Origin: Mesorhizobium sp. CU3
GTDB taxonomy: Bacteria; Pseudomonadota; Alphaproteobacteria; Rhizobiales; Rhizobiaceae
NCBI RefSeq assembly: GCF_006442965.1
Contig: NZ_VFWX01000018.1
Coordinates: forward strand, 1 to 64,000
Direction of reading: 5' to 3'
DNA: 64,000 nucleotides
Shown: positions 1 to 8,076 of the stretch, piece after piece
How the letters are laid out: every line of letters starts with the position of its first letter
How positions within the stretch are numbered: the first letter of the stretch is position 1
The notes under the pieces: model-generated
Database searches by the model: none
What the model was told of the DNA's origin: nothing
What the model saw: only the letters and a program-made list of their open reading frames with translations
Made by a program: the position numbers and the translations under genes

Positions 1-31
1 CGGCTGGCGCCAATTTCAGGAGCCGGGGACC

Positions 32-901
32 ATGATATTCAAATCGCTTAAAGCACTGGCGGTAGCCGCAATCGCGCTGATGCCGGCGACGCAGGCGATG
101 TCGGCCGACTACGATCCGCCGATATATGCCGACCAGGCGCCGGACTATCAGCCGGTCGAGGTGGGTTCCGGCTGGTATCTGCGCGGCGATGTCGGTTATG
201 CGTTTAGCCATCCGTTCGAGCATCAGATATCGTCGAGTGGGGCCACCAGTTTCACCAACGATGCCAGCCTGTTCACGGGCAGCATCGGCATGGGTTACCA
301 CCTCAACGACTTCCTCAGGGTCGAACTTAATGGCGGCATCCTGCCGACCAACAAGTTCGGCGACCATGCGCTGGTGCCGAACGGGTGCGCGGGGCACACA
401 GGCACTGTAACCATAGGGCCCGGCGGTACGGTCATTATCGGGAGTGCCCCGGCTACCGAAGACTGCGAGGCGACAAACCGTGCCACCAACAAGGGCTACA
501 GCTTGATGGCCAATGGCTATGTGGACCTCGGCACCTACGTTGGATTGACTCCTTACATCGGTGGCGGCGTGGGTATCGCATACAACAAATATTTCAAGAC
601 TATGGGAGAGCGCAATTGCGTCGAGGTTGCTCCCGATTCGACCGGCGCCGGAGGCTTCACCTGCGACGACCCAGCTGGTTACAAGGGTTCGGAGGACTCG
701 GAAGCTAAATTTAATCTTGCCTATTCGATCGGTGCGGGCCTTTCCTATCAGGTCAGCAAAAATGTCTCGGTCGATCTTGGCTACGAATATTTCTCGGTGC
801 CGAGTGCCAAATTCGTGGCGTATGACAGCGGTGCTTTTAACATCCACAAGGGCATCGACTACCAGACAGTCAAGCTCGGCCTGCGCTACGACCTCTGGTA
901 G
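32..901 (+). CDS. Outer membrane beta-barrel protein (Omp25/Omp31-like)
   Basis: This 289-residue protein looks like a small rhizobial outer-membrane beta-barrel of the Omp25/Omp31 opacity-porin family. A signal peptide is clear: a basic N-terminus, a hydrophobic stretch over about residues 8-20 and an Ala-x-Ala-like cleavage zone ending in MSADYDPP. The mature part alternates polar and aromatic residues, with typical strand phrases such as GWYLRGDVGYAF near residue 47 and a C-terminal QTVKLGLRYDLW, which ends in an aromatic residue as outer-membrane barrels do. Internal Cys pairs in the 120-220 region suggest disulphide-closed surface loops. A purine-rich CAGGAG lies upstream of the ATG. The promoter is outside the window. 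The exact role (envelope stability or porin) cannot be read from the sequence. Confidence 0.85.
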   Translation: MIFKSLKALAVAAIALMPATQAMSADYDPPIYADQAPDYQPVEVGSGWYLRGDVGYAFSHPFEHQISSSGATSFTNDASLFTGSIGMGYHLNDFLRVELNGGILPTNKFGDHALVPNGCAGHTGTVTIGPGGTVIIGSAPATEDCEATNRATNKGYSLMANGYVDLGTYVGLTPYIGGGVGIAYNKYFKTMGERNCVEVAPDSTGAGGFTCDDPAGYKGSEDSEAKFNLAYSIGAGLSYQVSKNVSVDLGYEYFSVPSAKFVAYDSGAFNIHKGIDYQTVKLGLRYDLW

Positions 902-923
902 GCGGAACAAGCCAGCCGATTCC

Positions 924-953
924 GACGGCGGGTCTCGCGATCCGCCGTTTTCG
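924..953 (+). terminator. Rho-independent terminator after the porin gene
   Basis: An ACGGCGG / CCGCCGT stem with a roughly 10-nt loop is followed by a short T-run (TTTTCG). It starts 23 nt after the porin stop codon and fits a terminator for that gene. Confidence 0.6.
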
Positions 954-1050
954 TTTCAGCGGCGCTCGTCAATGGGTCACGGGGCAAGTATCCCGTCAGC
1001 GACAAAAACTTTGCTCTTGACGCCGAAAGCCTGAAAGCATATCGCCGTCC

Positions 1051-1101
1051 GTGGGCCACCCCTCCCCAACGAGGGGCCACTATCTGGAAGGATAGACCAC
1101 G
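1051..1101 (+). ncRNA. serC leader RNA motif (candidate cis-regulatory RNA)
   Basis: Two hairpins lie directly before serC. The first pairs CCCCTC (1059-1064) with GAGGGG (1071-1076), extended by GTGG/CCAC. The second pairs CTATC (1080-1084) with GATAG (1091-1095) and contains the GGAAGGA Shine-Dalgarno stretch of serC. A conserved serC leader motif is known upstream of serC in alphaproteobacteria, and position and shape agree with it. Inference: folding of the second hairpin limits ribosome access. The ligand or mechanism is unknown to me. Confidence 0.6.
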
Positions 1102-2277
1102 ATGACGACGCTTACGAAGCCCGGACTCCGTCCGGCAAACCCCAATTTCTCCTCAGGTCCCTGCGCAAAACGCCCCGGCTGGTCGGTCGAGGCGCTGAAG
1201 GCTGCCGCGCTCGGACGCTCCCATCGCGCCAAGATCGGCAAGGCAAAGCTCGAGCAGGCGATCGAGCTGACGCGCGAGGTTCTGCAAGTACCGGCGGATT
1301 ACCGCATCGGCATCGTGCCGGCCTCCGACACCGGCGCGGTCGAGATGGCGCTGTGGTCGCTGCTCGGCGAGCGCGGCGTCGACATGGTCGCCTGGGAAAG
1401 CTTCGGCGCCGGCTGGGTCACCGACGTCGTCAAGCAGCTGAAGCTCGCCGACGTGCGCAAGTTCGAAGCCGGCTACGGCGCCTTGCCCGATCTTGCCAAG
1501 ATCGATTTCGACCGCGATGTCGTCTTCACTTGGAACGGCACCACATCGGGCGTGCGCGTGCCGAACGGCGATTTCATTCCGGCCGGCCGCAAGGGCCTCA
1601 CCATCTGCGACGCCACCTCGGCCGCTTTCGCGCAAAAGCTCGATTTCGAAAAACTCGATGTCGTCACCTTCTCCTGGCAGAAGGCGCTGGGCGGCGAGGG
1701 CGCGCATGGCATGCTGATCCTGTCGCCCCGCGCCGTCGAGCGGCTGGAGACCTACAAGCCTTCATGGCCGCTGCCGAAGATCTTCCGCCTGACCTCGGGC
1801 GGCAAGCTGATCGAGGGCATCTTCAAGGGCGAGACCATCAACACGCCGTCGATGCTTTGCGTCGAGGACTATCTCGACGCGCTTCACTGGGCGAAGTCGA
1901 TCGGCGGTCTCGAGGCTCTGATCGCCCGCGCCGATGCCAACGCCGCGGTGCTCGACCGCTTCGTCGAGACGTCGCCCTGGCTCGGCCACCTCGCCGTGCA
2001 AGCCGCGACGCGCTCGAACACTTCGGTTTGTCTCTCCTTCGCCGACAGCCAGGTTACCGCGCTTGATGCCGATGGCCAGGCGGCCTTCGCCAAGGGCCTC
2101 GTCTCGGCGCTCGACAAGGAAGGCGTCGCCTACGACATCGGTTCCTATCGCGACGCGCCGCCCGGACTGCGCATCTGGTGCGGCGCCACCGTCGAGACAT
2201 CCGATCTCGAGGCGCTGCTGCCCTGGCTGGACTGGGCTTTTGCCACCCAGAAGGCATCGCTCAAGGCGGCTGCCTGA
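1102..2277 (+). CDS. serC: Phosphoserine aminotransferase
   Basis: SerC (391 residues) converts 3-phosphohydroxypyruvate and glutamate to 3-phosphoserine and 2-oxoglutarate, the second step of serine synthesis, and uses pyridoxal phosphate. The PLP lysine is most likely Lys194 in the motif TFSWQKALGGEGAHG; the preceding WNGTTSG and CDATSAAF segments are the usual cofactor-binding loops. The N-terminal PANPNFSSGPCAKRPGW is characteristic of the alphaproteobacterial SerC branch. It lies 68 nt upstream of serA on the same strand, so the two probably form a serine operon. A GC-rich inverted repeat (GGCGGCC/GGCCGCC) sits in the serC-serA gap and may modulate read-through. The start codon follows the serC leader motif. 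Confidence 0.95.
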   Translation: MTTLTKPGLRPANPNFSSGPCAKRPGWSVEALKAAALGRSHRAKIGKAKLEQAIELTREVLQVPADYRIGIVPASDTGAVEMALWSLLGERGVDMVAWESFGAGWVTDVVKQLKLADVRKFEAGYGALPDLAKIDFDRDVVFTWNGTTSGVRVPNGDFIPAGRKGLTICDATSAAFAQKLDFEKLDVVTFSWQKALGGEGAHGMLILSPRAVERLETYKPSWPLPKIFRLTSGGKLIEGIFKGETINTPSMLCVEDYLDALHWAKSIGGLEALIARADANAAVLDRFVETSPWLGHLAVQAATRSNTSVCLSFADSQVTALDADGQAAFAKGLVSALDKEGVAYDIGSYRDAPPGLRIWCGATVETSDLEALLPWLDWAFATQKASLKAAA

Positions 2278-2345
2278 AATCTTCAGCGGCGGCCTGTGGG
2301 CCGCCGATCCCCACAACGGATCAATCTCATTTCAAGGAGGCCGCC

Positions 2346-3947
2346 ATGGCGCCCCGCGTTCTCGTTTCAGACAAACTTTCCACCACCGCCGTGCAGATCT
2401 TCAAGGATCGCGGCGTCGAGGTCGACTATCTGCCCGACCTCGGCAAGGACAAGGAAAAGCTCGCCGAACTGATCGGCCAGTATGACGGGCTGGCCATCCG
2501 CTCGGCGACGAAGGTCACCGAAAAGCTGATCAATGCCGCGCCGCGGCTCAAAGTGGTCGGCCGCGCCGGCATCGGCGTCGACAATGTCGACATCCCTGCC
2601 GCCAGCCGCAGGGGCATCATCGTGATGAACACGCCCTTCGGCAATTCGATCACCACGGCCGAGCACGCGGTGGCGATGATCTTCGCGCTGGCGCGCCAGA
2701 TTCCCGAGGCCAACACCTCCACCCATGCCGGCAAGTGGGAAAAGAACCGTTTCATGGGCGTCGAGATCACCAGCAAGACGCTCGGCGTCATCGGCTGCGG
2801 CAATATCGGGTCGATCGTCGCCACGCGCGGCGTCGGCCTGAAGATGCATGTCGTCGCCTTCGACCCGTTCCTGTCCGACAGCCGCGCCGAGGAGCTCGGC
2901 GTTCAGAAGGTCGAGCTGGATGAGCTTTTCGCCCGTGCCGACTTCATCACCCTCCACACGCCGCTGACCGACAAGACGCGCAACATCATCGATGCTGCGG
3001 CGATCGCCAAGATGAAGGACGGCGTGCGCATCATCAATTGCGCCCGCGGCGGCCTGGTCGTGGAGGCCGATCTGGTGGCGGCGCTGAAGAGCGGCAAGGT
3101 GGCCGGCGCCGGCGTCGACGTGTTCGAGGTCGAGCCGGCGGAGGCGAACCCGCTGTTCGGCATGGAGAATGTCGTGGCCACCCCGCATCTCGGCGCCTCG
3201 ACGGCGGAAGCGCAGGAGAATGTCGCCCTGCAGGTCGCCGAGCAGATGAGCGACTACCTGATCAAGGGCGCGGTCTCCAACGCCATCAACATGCCCTCAA
3301 TCACGGCCGAAGAGGCGCCGCGGCTGAAACCCTTCGTCAAGCTCGCGGAGGTGCTCGGCGCCTTTGTCGGCCAGGTCACCGAAGATCCGATCAAGGAGGT
3401 CGAGATCCTGTTCGACGGCTCGACCGCGACGATGAACACGCGCGCGCTGATCAGTGCAGCGCTTGCCGGGCTGATCCGGCCGCAGGTCGCCGACGTCAAC
3501 ATGGTGTCGGCGCCGATCATGGTGAAGGAACGCGGCATCATCGTCGCCGAGGTCAAGCGAGACAAGTCGGGCGTGTTCGACGGCTATATCAAGCTCACCG
3601 TCAAGACCGAGCACATGACGCGCTCGATCGCCGGCACTTGCTTCTCGGACGGCAAGCCGCGTTTCATCCAGATCAAGGGCATCAATCTCGACGCCGAGGT
3701 CGGCCAGCACATGCTCTACACGACCAATGCCGATGCGCCCGGCATCATCGGCCTGCTCGGCACCGTGTGCGGCGAGAACGGCGTCAACATCGCCAACTTC
3801 CAGCTCGGTCGCAACCGGCCGGGCGGCGACGCGATCGCGCTGCTTTATCTCGACGCGCCGTTTCCGGAAAAGGTGCTGGAGCAGGTGCGGGCCCACAAGT
3901 CGATCGATTCGGCCAAGCGGCTGCGCTTCGACGTCGGCGGCGAATAG
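2346..3947 (+). CDS. serA: D-3-phosphoglycerate dehydrogenase
   Basis: SerA oxidises 3-phosphoglycerate to 3-phosphohydroxypyruvate with NAD, the committed step of serine synthesis. The start chosen is the ATG at 2346 (MAPRVLVSDK), preceded by CAAGGAGG; an upstream in-frame extension only overlaps serC. The resulting 533 residues match the long type. The NAD-binding motif GVIGCGNIGS is near residues 147-156, the catalytic Arg lies in NCARGG (about 234) and the His in TPHLGAS (about 281). The C-terminal half carries the extra substrate-binding domain and an ACT domain from about residue 455 (TTNADAPGIIGLLG), which in this family senses serine. Feedback inhibition is therefore likely, but is inference. 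Confidence 0.96.
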   Translation: MAPRVLVSDKLSTTAVQIFKDRGVEVDYLPDLGKDKEKLAELIGQYDGLAIRSATKVTEKLINAAPRLKVVGRAGIGVDNVDIPAASRRGIIVMNTPFGNSITTAEHAVAMIFALARQIPEANTSTHAGKWEKNRFMGVEITSKTLGVIGCGNIGSIVATRGVGLKMHVVAFDPFLSDSRAEELGVQKVELDELFARADFITLHTPLTDKTRNIIDAAAIAKMKDGVRIINCARGGLVVEADLVAALKSGKVAGAGVDVFEVEPAEANPLFGMENVVATPHLGASTAEAQENVALQVAEQMSDYLIKGAVSNAINMPSITAEEAPRLKPFVKLAEVLGAFVGQVTEDPIKEVEILFDGSTATMNTRALISAALAGLIRPQVADVNMVSAPIMVKERGIIVAEVKRDKSGVFDGYIKLTVKTEHMTRSIAGTCFSDGKPRFIQIKGINLDAEVGQHMLYTTNADAPGIIGLLGTVCGENGVNIANFQLGRNRPGGDAIALLYLDAPFPEKVLEQVRAHKSIDSAKRLRFDVGGE

Positions 3948-3973
3948 CGGGTTCCTGCCGGCAGGTTCCATCG

Positions 3974-4000
3974 AAGGCGCGGACCTCGTCCGCGCCTTTC
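3974..4000 (+). terminator. Rho-independent terminator after serA
   Basis: A perfect 11-bp stem AAGGCGCGGAC / GTCCGCGCCTT with a 3-nt loop begins 26 nt after the serA stop and is followed by T-containing sequence. It probably ends the serC-serA transcript. Confidence 0.7.
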
Positions 4001-4154
4001 GCGTTTTGCGGCGGCCGCACCAGCGGCGATACGCCAAAATTGTTGTGCCCCGGCGCCGATTTCGCCGCAAAGAAAGGGTCGCGCCCGCCAGCGCTTGACG
4101 CTATAGAGGCCTGTCGTTTCAGGCCGCCCGGGCGGCGTTTCAAGGGAAAAGAAC

Positions 4155-5453
4155 ATGGCCAATGTGGTGGTCGTCGGCTCGCAATGGGGCGACGAAGGCA
4201 AGGGCAAGATCGTCGACTGGCTGTCGGAACGGGCCGACGTGGTCGTGCGCTTCCAGGGCGGCCACAATGCCGGTCACACGCTGGTCGTCGACGGCAAGGT
4301 CTACAAGCTCTCGCTGTTGCCCTCCGGCGTGGTGCGGGAAGGCAAGCTGTCGATCATCGGCAACGGCGTGGTGTTCGACCCGCATGCCTTCGTTTCCGAA
4401 GTGAAGAAACTCAAGGACCAGGGCATCGGGGTGACGCCCGAGCGCCTGAAAATCGCCGAAAACACCGCGCTTATCCTGTCCTTGCACCGGGAGCTGGACG
4501 GATTTCGCGAAGACGCGGCCTCGAATTCCGGAACCAAGATTGGCACGACCCGCCGCGGCATCGGCCCCGCCTATGAGGACAAGGTGGGCCGGCGCGCGGT
4601 GCGGGTGATGGATTTGGCGGATTTGGAAACGCTGCCCCTGAAGGTCGACAGGCTGCTGACGCACCACAATGCGCTGCGCCGCGGGCTCGGCCATCCGGAA
4701 GCGACGCATGAGGCGATCATGCAGGAACTGACCTCGGTCGCCGGCGATATCCTGCCCTATATGGACCGTGTCTGGAAAGTGCTCGACGACAAGCGGCGCG
4801 CCGGCGAGCGCATCCTGTTCGAGGGCGCACAGGGCACGCTGCTCGACATCGACCACGGAACCTATCCGTTCGTCACCTCGTCCAACACGGTCGCCGGCCA
4901 GGCGGCCGCCGGCTCGGGCACTGGTCCGAACGCGATCGGCTATGTGCTGGGCATCACCAAGGCCTACACGACGCGTGTCGGCGAAGGCCCGTTCCCGACC
5001 GAACAGAAGAACGAGGTCGGCGAATTCCTCGGCACGCGCGGCCACGAGTTCGGCGTCGTCACCGGTCGCAAGCGCCGCTGCGGCTGGTTCGATGCGGTGC
5101 TGGTGCGCCAGGCGGTCGCCGTCAACGGCATCAAGGGCATCGCGCTGACCAAGCTCGACGTGCTCGACGGGCTGGACGAAATCAAGGTCTGCACCGGCTA
5201 CAGGCTCGATGGCGAAGTCATCGACTACCTGCCGGCGAGCCAGGGCGCGCAGGCCCGCGTCGAGCCGATCTACGAGACGCTCGAAGGTTGGAAGGGGACG
5301 ACGGCCGGCGCCCGCAGCTGGAACGACCTGCCGGCGCAGGCGGTTAAATATGTCCGCTATATCGAGGAACTGATCGGCGCCCCGGTGGCGCTGCTTTCCA
5401 CCAGCCCGGAGCGGGACGACACAATACTTGTGACCGATCCGTTTCAAGACTAG
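4155..5453 (+). CDS. purA: Adenylosuccinate synthetase
   Basis: PurA (432 residues, the standard length) joins IMP and aspartate with GTP to form adenylosuccinate, the first committed step to AMP. The N-terminal P-loop variant GSQWGDEGKGKIVD (residues 8-21) contains the catalytic Asp13, and the catalytic His41 lies in GGHNAGHTL. Further family blocks are GTTRRGIGPAYEDK, the substrate loop EGAQGTLLDIDHGTYPFVTSS, and TGRKRRCGWFD near residue 305. An AAGGGAAAAGAAC stretch precedes the ATG. It is a single gene after the serA terminator. The purine genes purE and purK lie 48 kb away in this window. Confidence 0.97.
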   Translation: MANVVVVGSQWGDEGKGKIVDWLSERADVVVRFQGGHNAGHTLVVDGKVYKLSLLPSGVVREGKLSIIGNGVVFDPHAFVSEVKKLKDQGIGVTPERLKIAENTALILSLHRELDGFREDAASNSGTKIGTTRRGIGPAYEDKVGRRAVRVMDLADLETLPLKVDRLLTHHNALRRGLGHPEATHEAIMQELTSVAGDILPYMDRVWKVLDDKRRAGERILFEGAQGTLLDIDHGTYPFVTSSNTVAGQAAAGSGTGPNAIGYVLGITKAYTTRVGEGPFPTEQKNEVGEFLGTRGHEFGVVTGRKRRCGWFDAVLVRQAVAVNGIKGIALTKLDVLDGLDEIKVCTGYRLDGEVIDYLPASQGAQARVEPIYETLEGWKGTTAGARSWNDLPAQAVKYVRYIEELIGAPVALLSTSPERDDTILVTDPFQD

Positions 5454-5518
5454 TTTCTCAAGCCTTCCCGGTGCTGATTTGCGGCCGAGCCGGGAAGCGA
5501 ATGCAGGTCACCTGACGC

Positions 5519-7339
5519 ATGGCAGATTTCGTTACCGTTCTGAAAAAGCAGCTCGAGAAGAAGGGCGATCCTTCCTTCGAGGTGCGCAAGCAGATTTACG
5601 ACGGCGCCCGTTCGGTGCTGGCGAAGAAGCTCGCCGACTACGCGCCGCCGCTCGCCCCCGATATCGTCAGCAAGCAGAAGCGGTCGCTGGAAGACGCCAT
5701 TTCGAGCGTCGAGCGCGAATATGTCAGGCGCGCGCCGGCCGAGGACCCACTTGCCGAGCTGGAGCACATCTTCTCCTCGATCGACCGCAACAAGAACCAG
5801 CCAAGCCATGTCAGGCACCCCGCGGCTCCCGAGCCTGCCAAGCCGGACCCGTTCAAGGCCGAGACGTTCAAATCGGGGCCTGCCCCCGCAAGGACCGAGC
5901 CGAGCTGGCAGGGCAGCGCGAGGGCTGAACCCGCGCGACCTGCCCCGGCAAGGACGGAGCCCGGCTGGCAGAGCGCCGCAAAGACCGAGCCAAGCTGGCA
6001 AAATACGGCAAAGGCGGAGCCCGCCTGGCAAAAGGCGCCTTCGGCGCCGCCACCCATGCCGTCGCCGCGCGACGACGATGTCAACTTTCCGGGCATGCAG
6101 GATGCCGACGCCGATGACGGCAGCGATGTCTTTGCCAATGACGAGCAGCCGGCGGCCGACACTTTTCAGCGGCTCAGGCCGCAGCCGCGCAAGCGCAGCT
6201 ATGGCGGCCTGATCGCCGCGGTCGTCGCGCTTCTGGTGCTGGCCGGCGGCGGCTACGGCATCTGGCTGAACAAGAATGCCTTCGCCTCGCTGCTCGGCCT
6301 CAACGGCGGCGCCAGCAAGACGGTGTCGACTGAGCCGCTGGTCAAGCCGGCGCCTGCAAAGCCGACCGAGACGGCGGCAACGCCGGCAACGCCCGCGCCT
6401 GCCGCCGGCGAACCTGCCGAGGCGACCAAGTTCACGCAGCGTCTGACGCCGGAAGGCAAGGAGACCGATCCCGGTCCAGCCGGCGGCCAGGCGACGATCG
6501 GCGAGGGCGAATCCGTCGCGGCGCTGACGACGCGGCCGCCGACCGCGCCAGCAGCAACGCCGCCAGCGGCGACGCCGGCCCCGGATGCGGCGCAGCCGGC
6601 CGCAACGCCTCCAGCGGATGCCGCGGCCAATCCGGCCGCTCCTGCAGCCGGCACCCCGGACGCTGCAACGACACCACCGGCAGCGGCCACCACGCCGCCA
6701 GCGGCAACAACCCCGCCCGCGGCAGCGCCTGCGGCGGGAACCGCGCCTGCAACGCCTGCGCCCGCCACAGCCGAGGCGACCGTGCCGGTCGGCCAGAAGG
6801 CGATCTTCTATGAGGAAAAGACCAGCACCCAGCCGGGCACGGCAGAGCCCGGCAGCATCGTCTGGTCGCTGGTGCAGGAATCGCCCGGCGGCGACCTGCC
6901 GCCGGAGCCGGCGATCCGCGCCGAAGCGACGATCCCCGGCAAGAATGTCCAGTTGCGCATGACCATCCGGCGCAACACCGACCAGACCCTGCCGGCCAGC
7001 CACATCATCGAGATGATCTTCCTGACGCCGCAGGGCTTTGACGGCGGCGGCGTCGACAACATCCTGCGCATCGCCATGAAGAGCTCGGAACAGGATGCCG
7101 GCAGCCCGCTGATCGGCATTCCGGCCAAGATCGCCGACGGCTTCTTCCTGGTGGCGCTCAACGACACCAAGGCCGATCAGGACGCCAATCTGACGTTGCT
7201 CAGGGGCCAGGACTGGATCGATGTGCCGGTCGTCTACAAGACCGGCCGCCGCGCGCTGCTCACCATGGAAAAGGGCATCCCCGGCGAGAAGGTGTTCGAT
7301 GAGGCGCTGAAGGCCTGGGCGGCCAAGACGTCTGGGTGA
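5519..7339 (+). CDS. Membrane-anchored Pro/Ala-rich protein of unknown function
   Basis: I do not recognise a named family for this 606-residue protein. Three parts are visible. Residues 1-100 are charged and helical and may form a coiled coil. Residues about 120-172 hold a degenerate ten-residue repeat of the type ARTEPSWQ (at least four copies). One transmembrane segment follows at about 229-250 (LIAAVVALLVLAGGGYGIWL), preceded by Arg/Lys, so the N-terminus is probably cytoplasmic. Beyond it come about 170 residues rich in Ala, Pro and Thr, which look like a flexible periplasmic linker, and then a compact C-terminal domain from about residue 425. It follows purA by 65 nt on the same strand. 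Inference: an envelope-spanning structural or adaptor protein. Confidence 0.75.
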   Translation: MADFVTVLKKQLEKKGDPSFEVRKQIYDGARSVLAKKLADYAPPLAPDIVSKQKRSLEDAISSVEREYVRRAPAEDPLAELEHIFSSIDRNKNQPSHVRHPAAPEPAKPDPFKAETFKSGPAPARTEPSWQGSARAEPARPAPARTEPGWQSAAKTEPSWQNTAKAEPAWQKAPSAPPPMPSPRDDDVNFPGMQDADADDGSDVFANDEQPAADTFQRLRPQPRKRSYGGLIAAVVALLVLAGGGYGIWLNKNAFASLLGLNGGASKTVSTEPLVKPAPAKPTETAATPATPAPAAGEPAEATKFTQRLTPEGKETDPGPAGGQATIGEGESVAALTTRPPTAPAATPPAATPAPDAAQPAATPPADAAANPAAPAAGTPDAATTPPAAATTPPAATTPPAAAPAAGTAPATPAPATAEATVPVGQKAIFYEEKTSTQPGTAEPGSIVWSLVQESPGGDLPPEPAIRAEATIPGKNVQLRMTIRRNTDQTLPASHIIEMIFLTPQGFDGGGVDNILRIAMKSSEQDAGSPLIGIPAKIADGFFLVALNDTKADQDANLTLLRGQDWIDVPVVYKTGRRALLTMEKGIPGEKVFDEALKAWAAKTSG

Positions 7340-7369
7340 GAGACCGCGGCGCCGCAATGGCGCCGCAGC

Positions 7370-7672
7370 TCAAAATCCCTGAAACAGCATGTCGAGCGCG
7401 GCGACGATTTCATCGTGGTGCCGCGTCAGGTTCAGCCGGCTTTCACCCAGTTCCGTTGTCGAGACCGTGGCGATCAAATGGGTTGCCATCACCAGCTTGC
7501 GCCCGTTGATCTCGAAGATGGGATGGAGTTTGCGCATTGGTTGCGGAGTGGACGTCAGCGGCAGAAGTGGAACCACCGCCCTCGTCTTGAAATGGTCGAG
7601 CAGGTCGGATTGAACATCGAGCAGGTAGCCGCCTTCGATACTGCTCACGGTGAAGACGTCGTAGCGCGCCAT
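7370..7672 (-). CDS. ccdB: CcdB family toxin
   Basis: This 100-residue protein has the length and sequence pattern of CcdB gyrase toxins: MARYDVFTV at the start, LLDVQSDLLD, VVPLLPLTSTPQPMRKLHPIFEING in the middle and a short hydrophobic C-terminus ALDMLFQGF. In CcdB the C-terminal residues contact GyrA, and gyrase poisoning causes DNA breaks. The ATG was chosen because it overlaps the antitoxin stop codon (TGATG) and matches the family start. It is the second gene of the pair with ccdA, the usual order. Whether this chromosomal copy is active cannot be read from the sequence. Confidence 0.88.
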   Translation of the reverse strand: MARYDVFTVSSIEGGYLLDVQSDLLDHFKTRAVVPLLPLTSTPQPMRKLHPIFEINGRKLVMATHLIATVSTTELGESRLNLTRHHDEIVAALDMLFQGF

Positions 7673-7914
7673 CAGAACTGCCGGTGATCCTTGAGCGGAA
7701 TGCCGTGCTTTTCGACATAGCCGTTCCAGGCGTCCATCGTATCGCGGTTCTCCAGCTTCCAGAGCCGCGTCTTCTCGGCGGCCACCGCTTCGGCTATGCC
7801 GGCTTCGGCAGCGCGCGAGACATTGACGTTGAGGCCTTTGGCTTCCTTCATGAGCTGTGAATCGATCGACAAATTCGCCGGCTGACGAACGGCGTTGGCG
7901 GTTATCTTGCGCAT
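7672..7914 (-). CDS. ccdA: CcdA family antitoxin
   Basis: This 80-residue protein fits CcdA antitoxins. The N-terminal region (ANLSIDSQLMKEAKGLNVNVSRAAEAG) matches the ribbon-helix-helix DNA-binding part, and the C-terminal WKLENRDTMDAWNGYVEKHGIPL is the segment that in CcdA wraps and neutralises CcdB. The start at 7914 is supported by GGAGG seven bases upstream and removes an unlikely N-terminal extension. It overlaps ccdB by one base, so translation is probably coupled. A near-perfect palindrome 16 nt upstream is a likely autoregulatory operator. Confidence 0.88.
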   Translation of the reverse strand: MRKITANAVRQPANLSIDSQLMKEAKGLNVNVSRAAEAGIAEAVAAEKTRLWKLENRDTMDAWNGYVEKHGIPLKDHRQF

Positions 7915-7929
7915 AATGGCCTCCGCAAC

Positions 7930-7950
7930 ATGCGTATAGAATATGCGCAT
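7930..7950 (-). promoter_or_regulatory. Candidate CcdA operator palindrome
   Basis: The 21-bp sequence has arms ATGCGTATA and TATGCGCAT around GAA; eight of nine arm positions are complementary. It lies 16 nt upstream of the ccdA start codon and overlaps TA-rich sequence that could serve as the -10 element. Ribbon-helix-helix antitoxins bind such sites to repress their own operon. The assignment is inferred from symmetry and position. Confidence 0.6.
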
Positions 7951-8076
7951 TCCACCGCCGCCGCAACGGATAGGTGCTGGTAACAGTCGCGTTACCAGCC
8001 TGCTTTCCGGCGACATGATCGAGCGACCCTCAGCTTCTACAACCGCGCAACCGACAGTTTGAACCCTGGTGTGGCG

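Noticed and set aside
4140..5447. A 435-residue open frame antisense to purA
   Set aside because: purA is unambiguous on the other strand; long antisense frames are common in GC-rich coding DNA.
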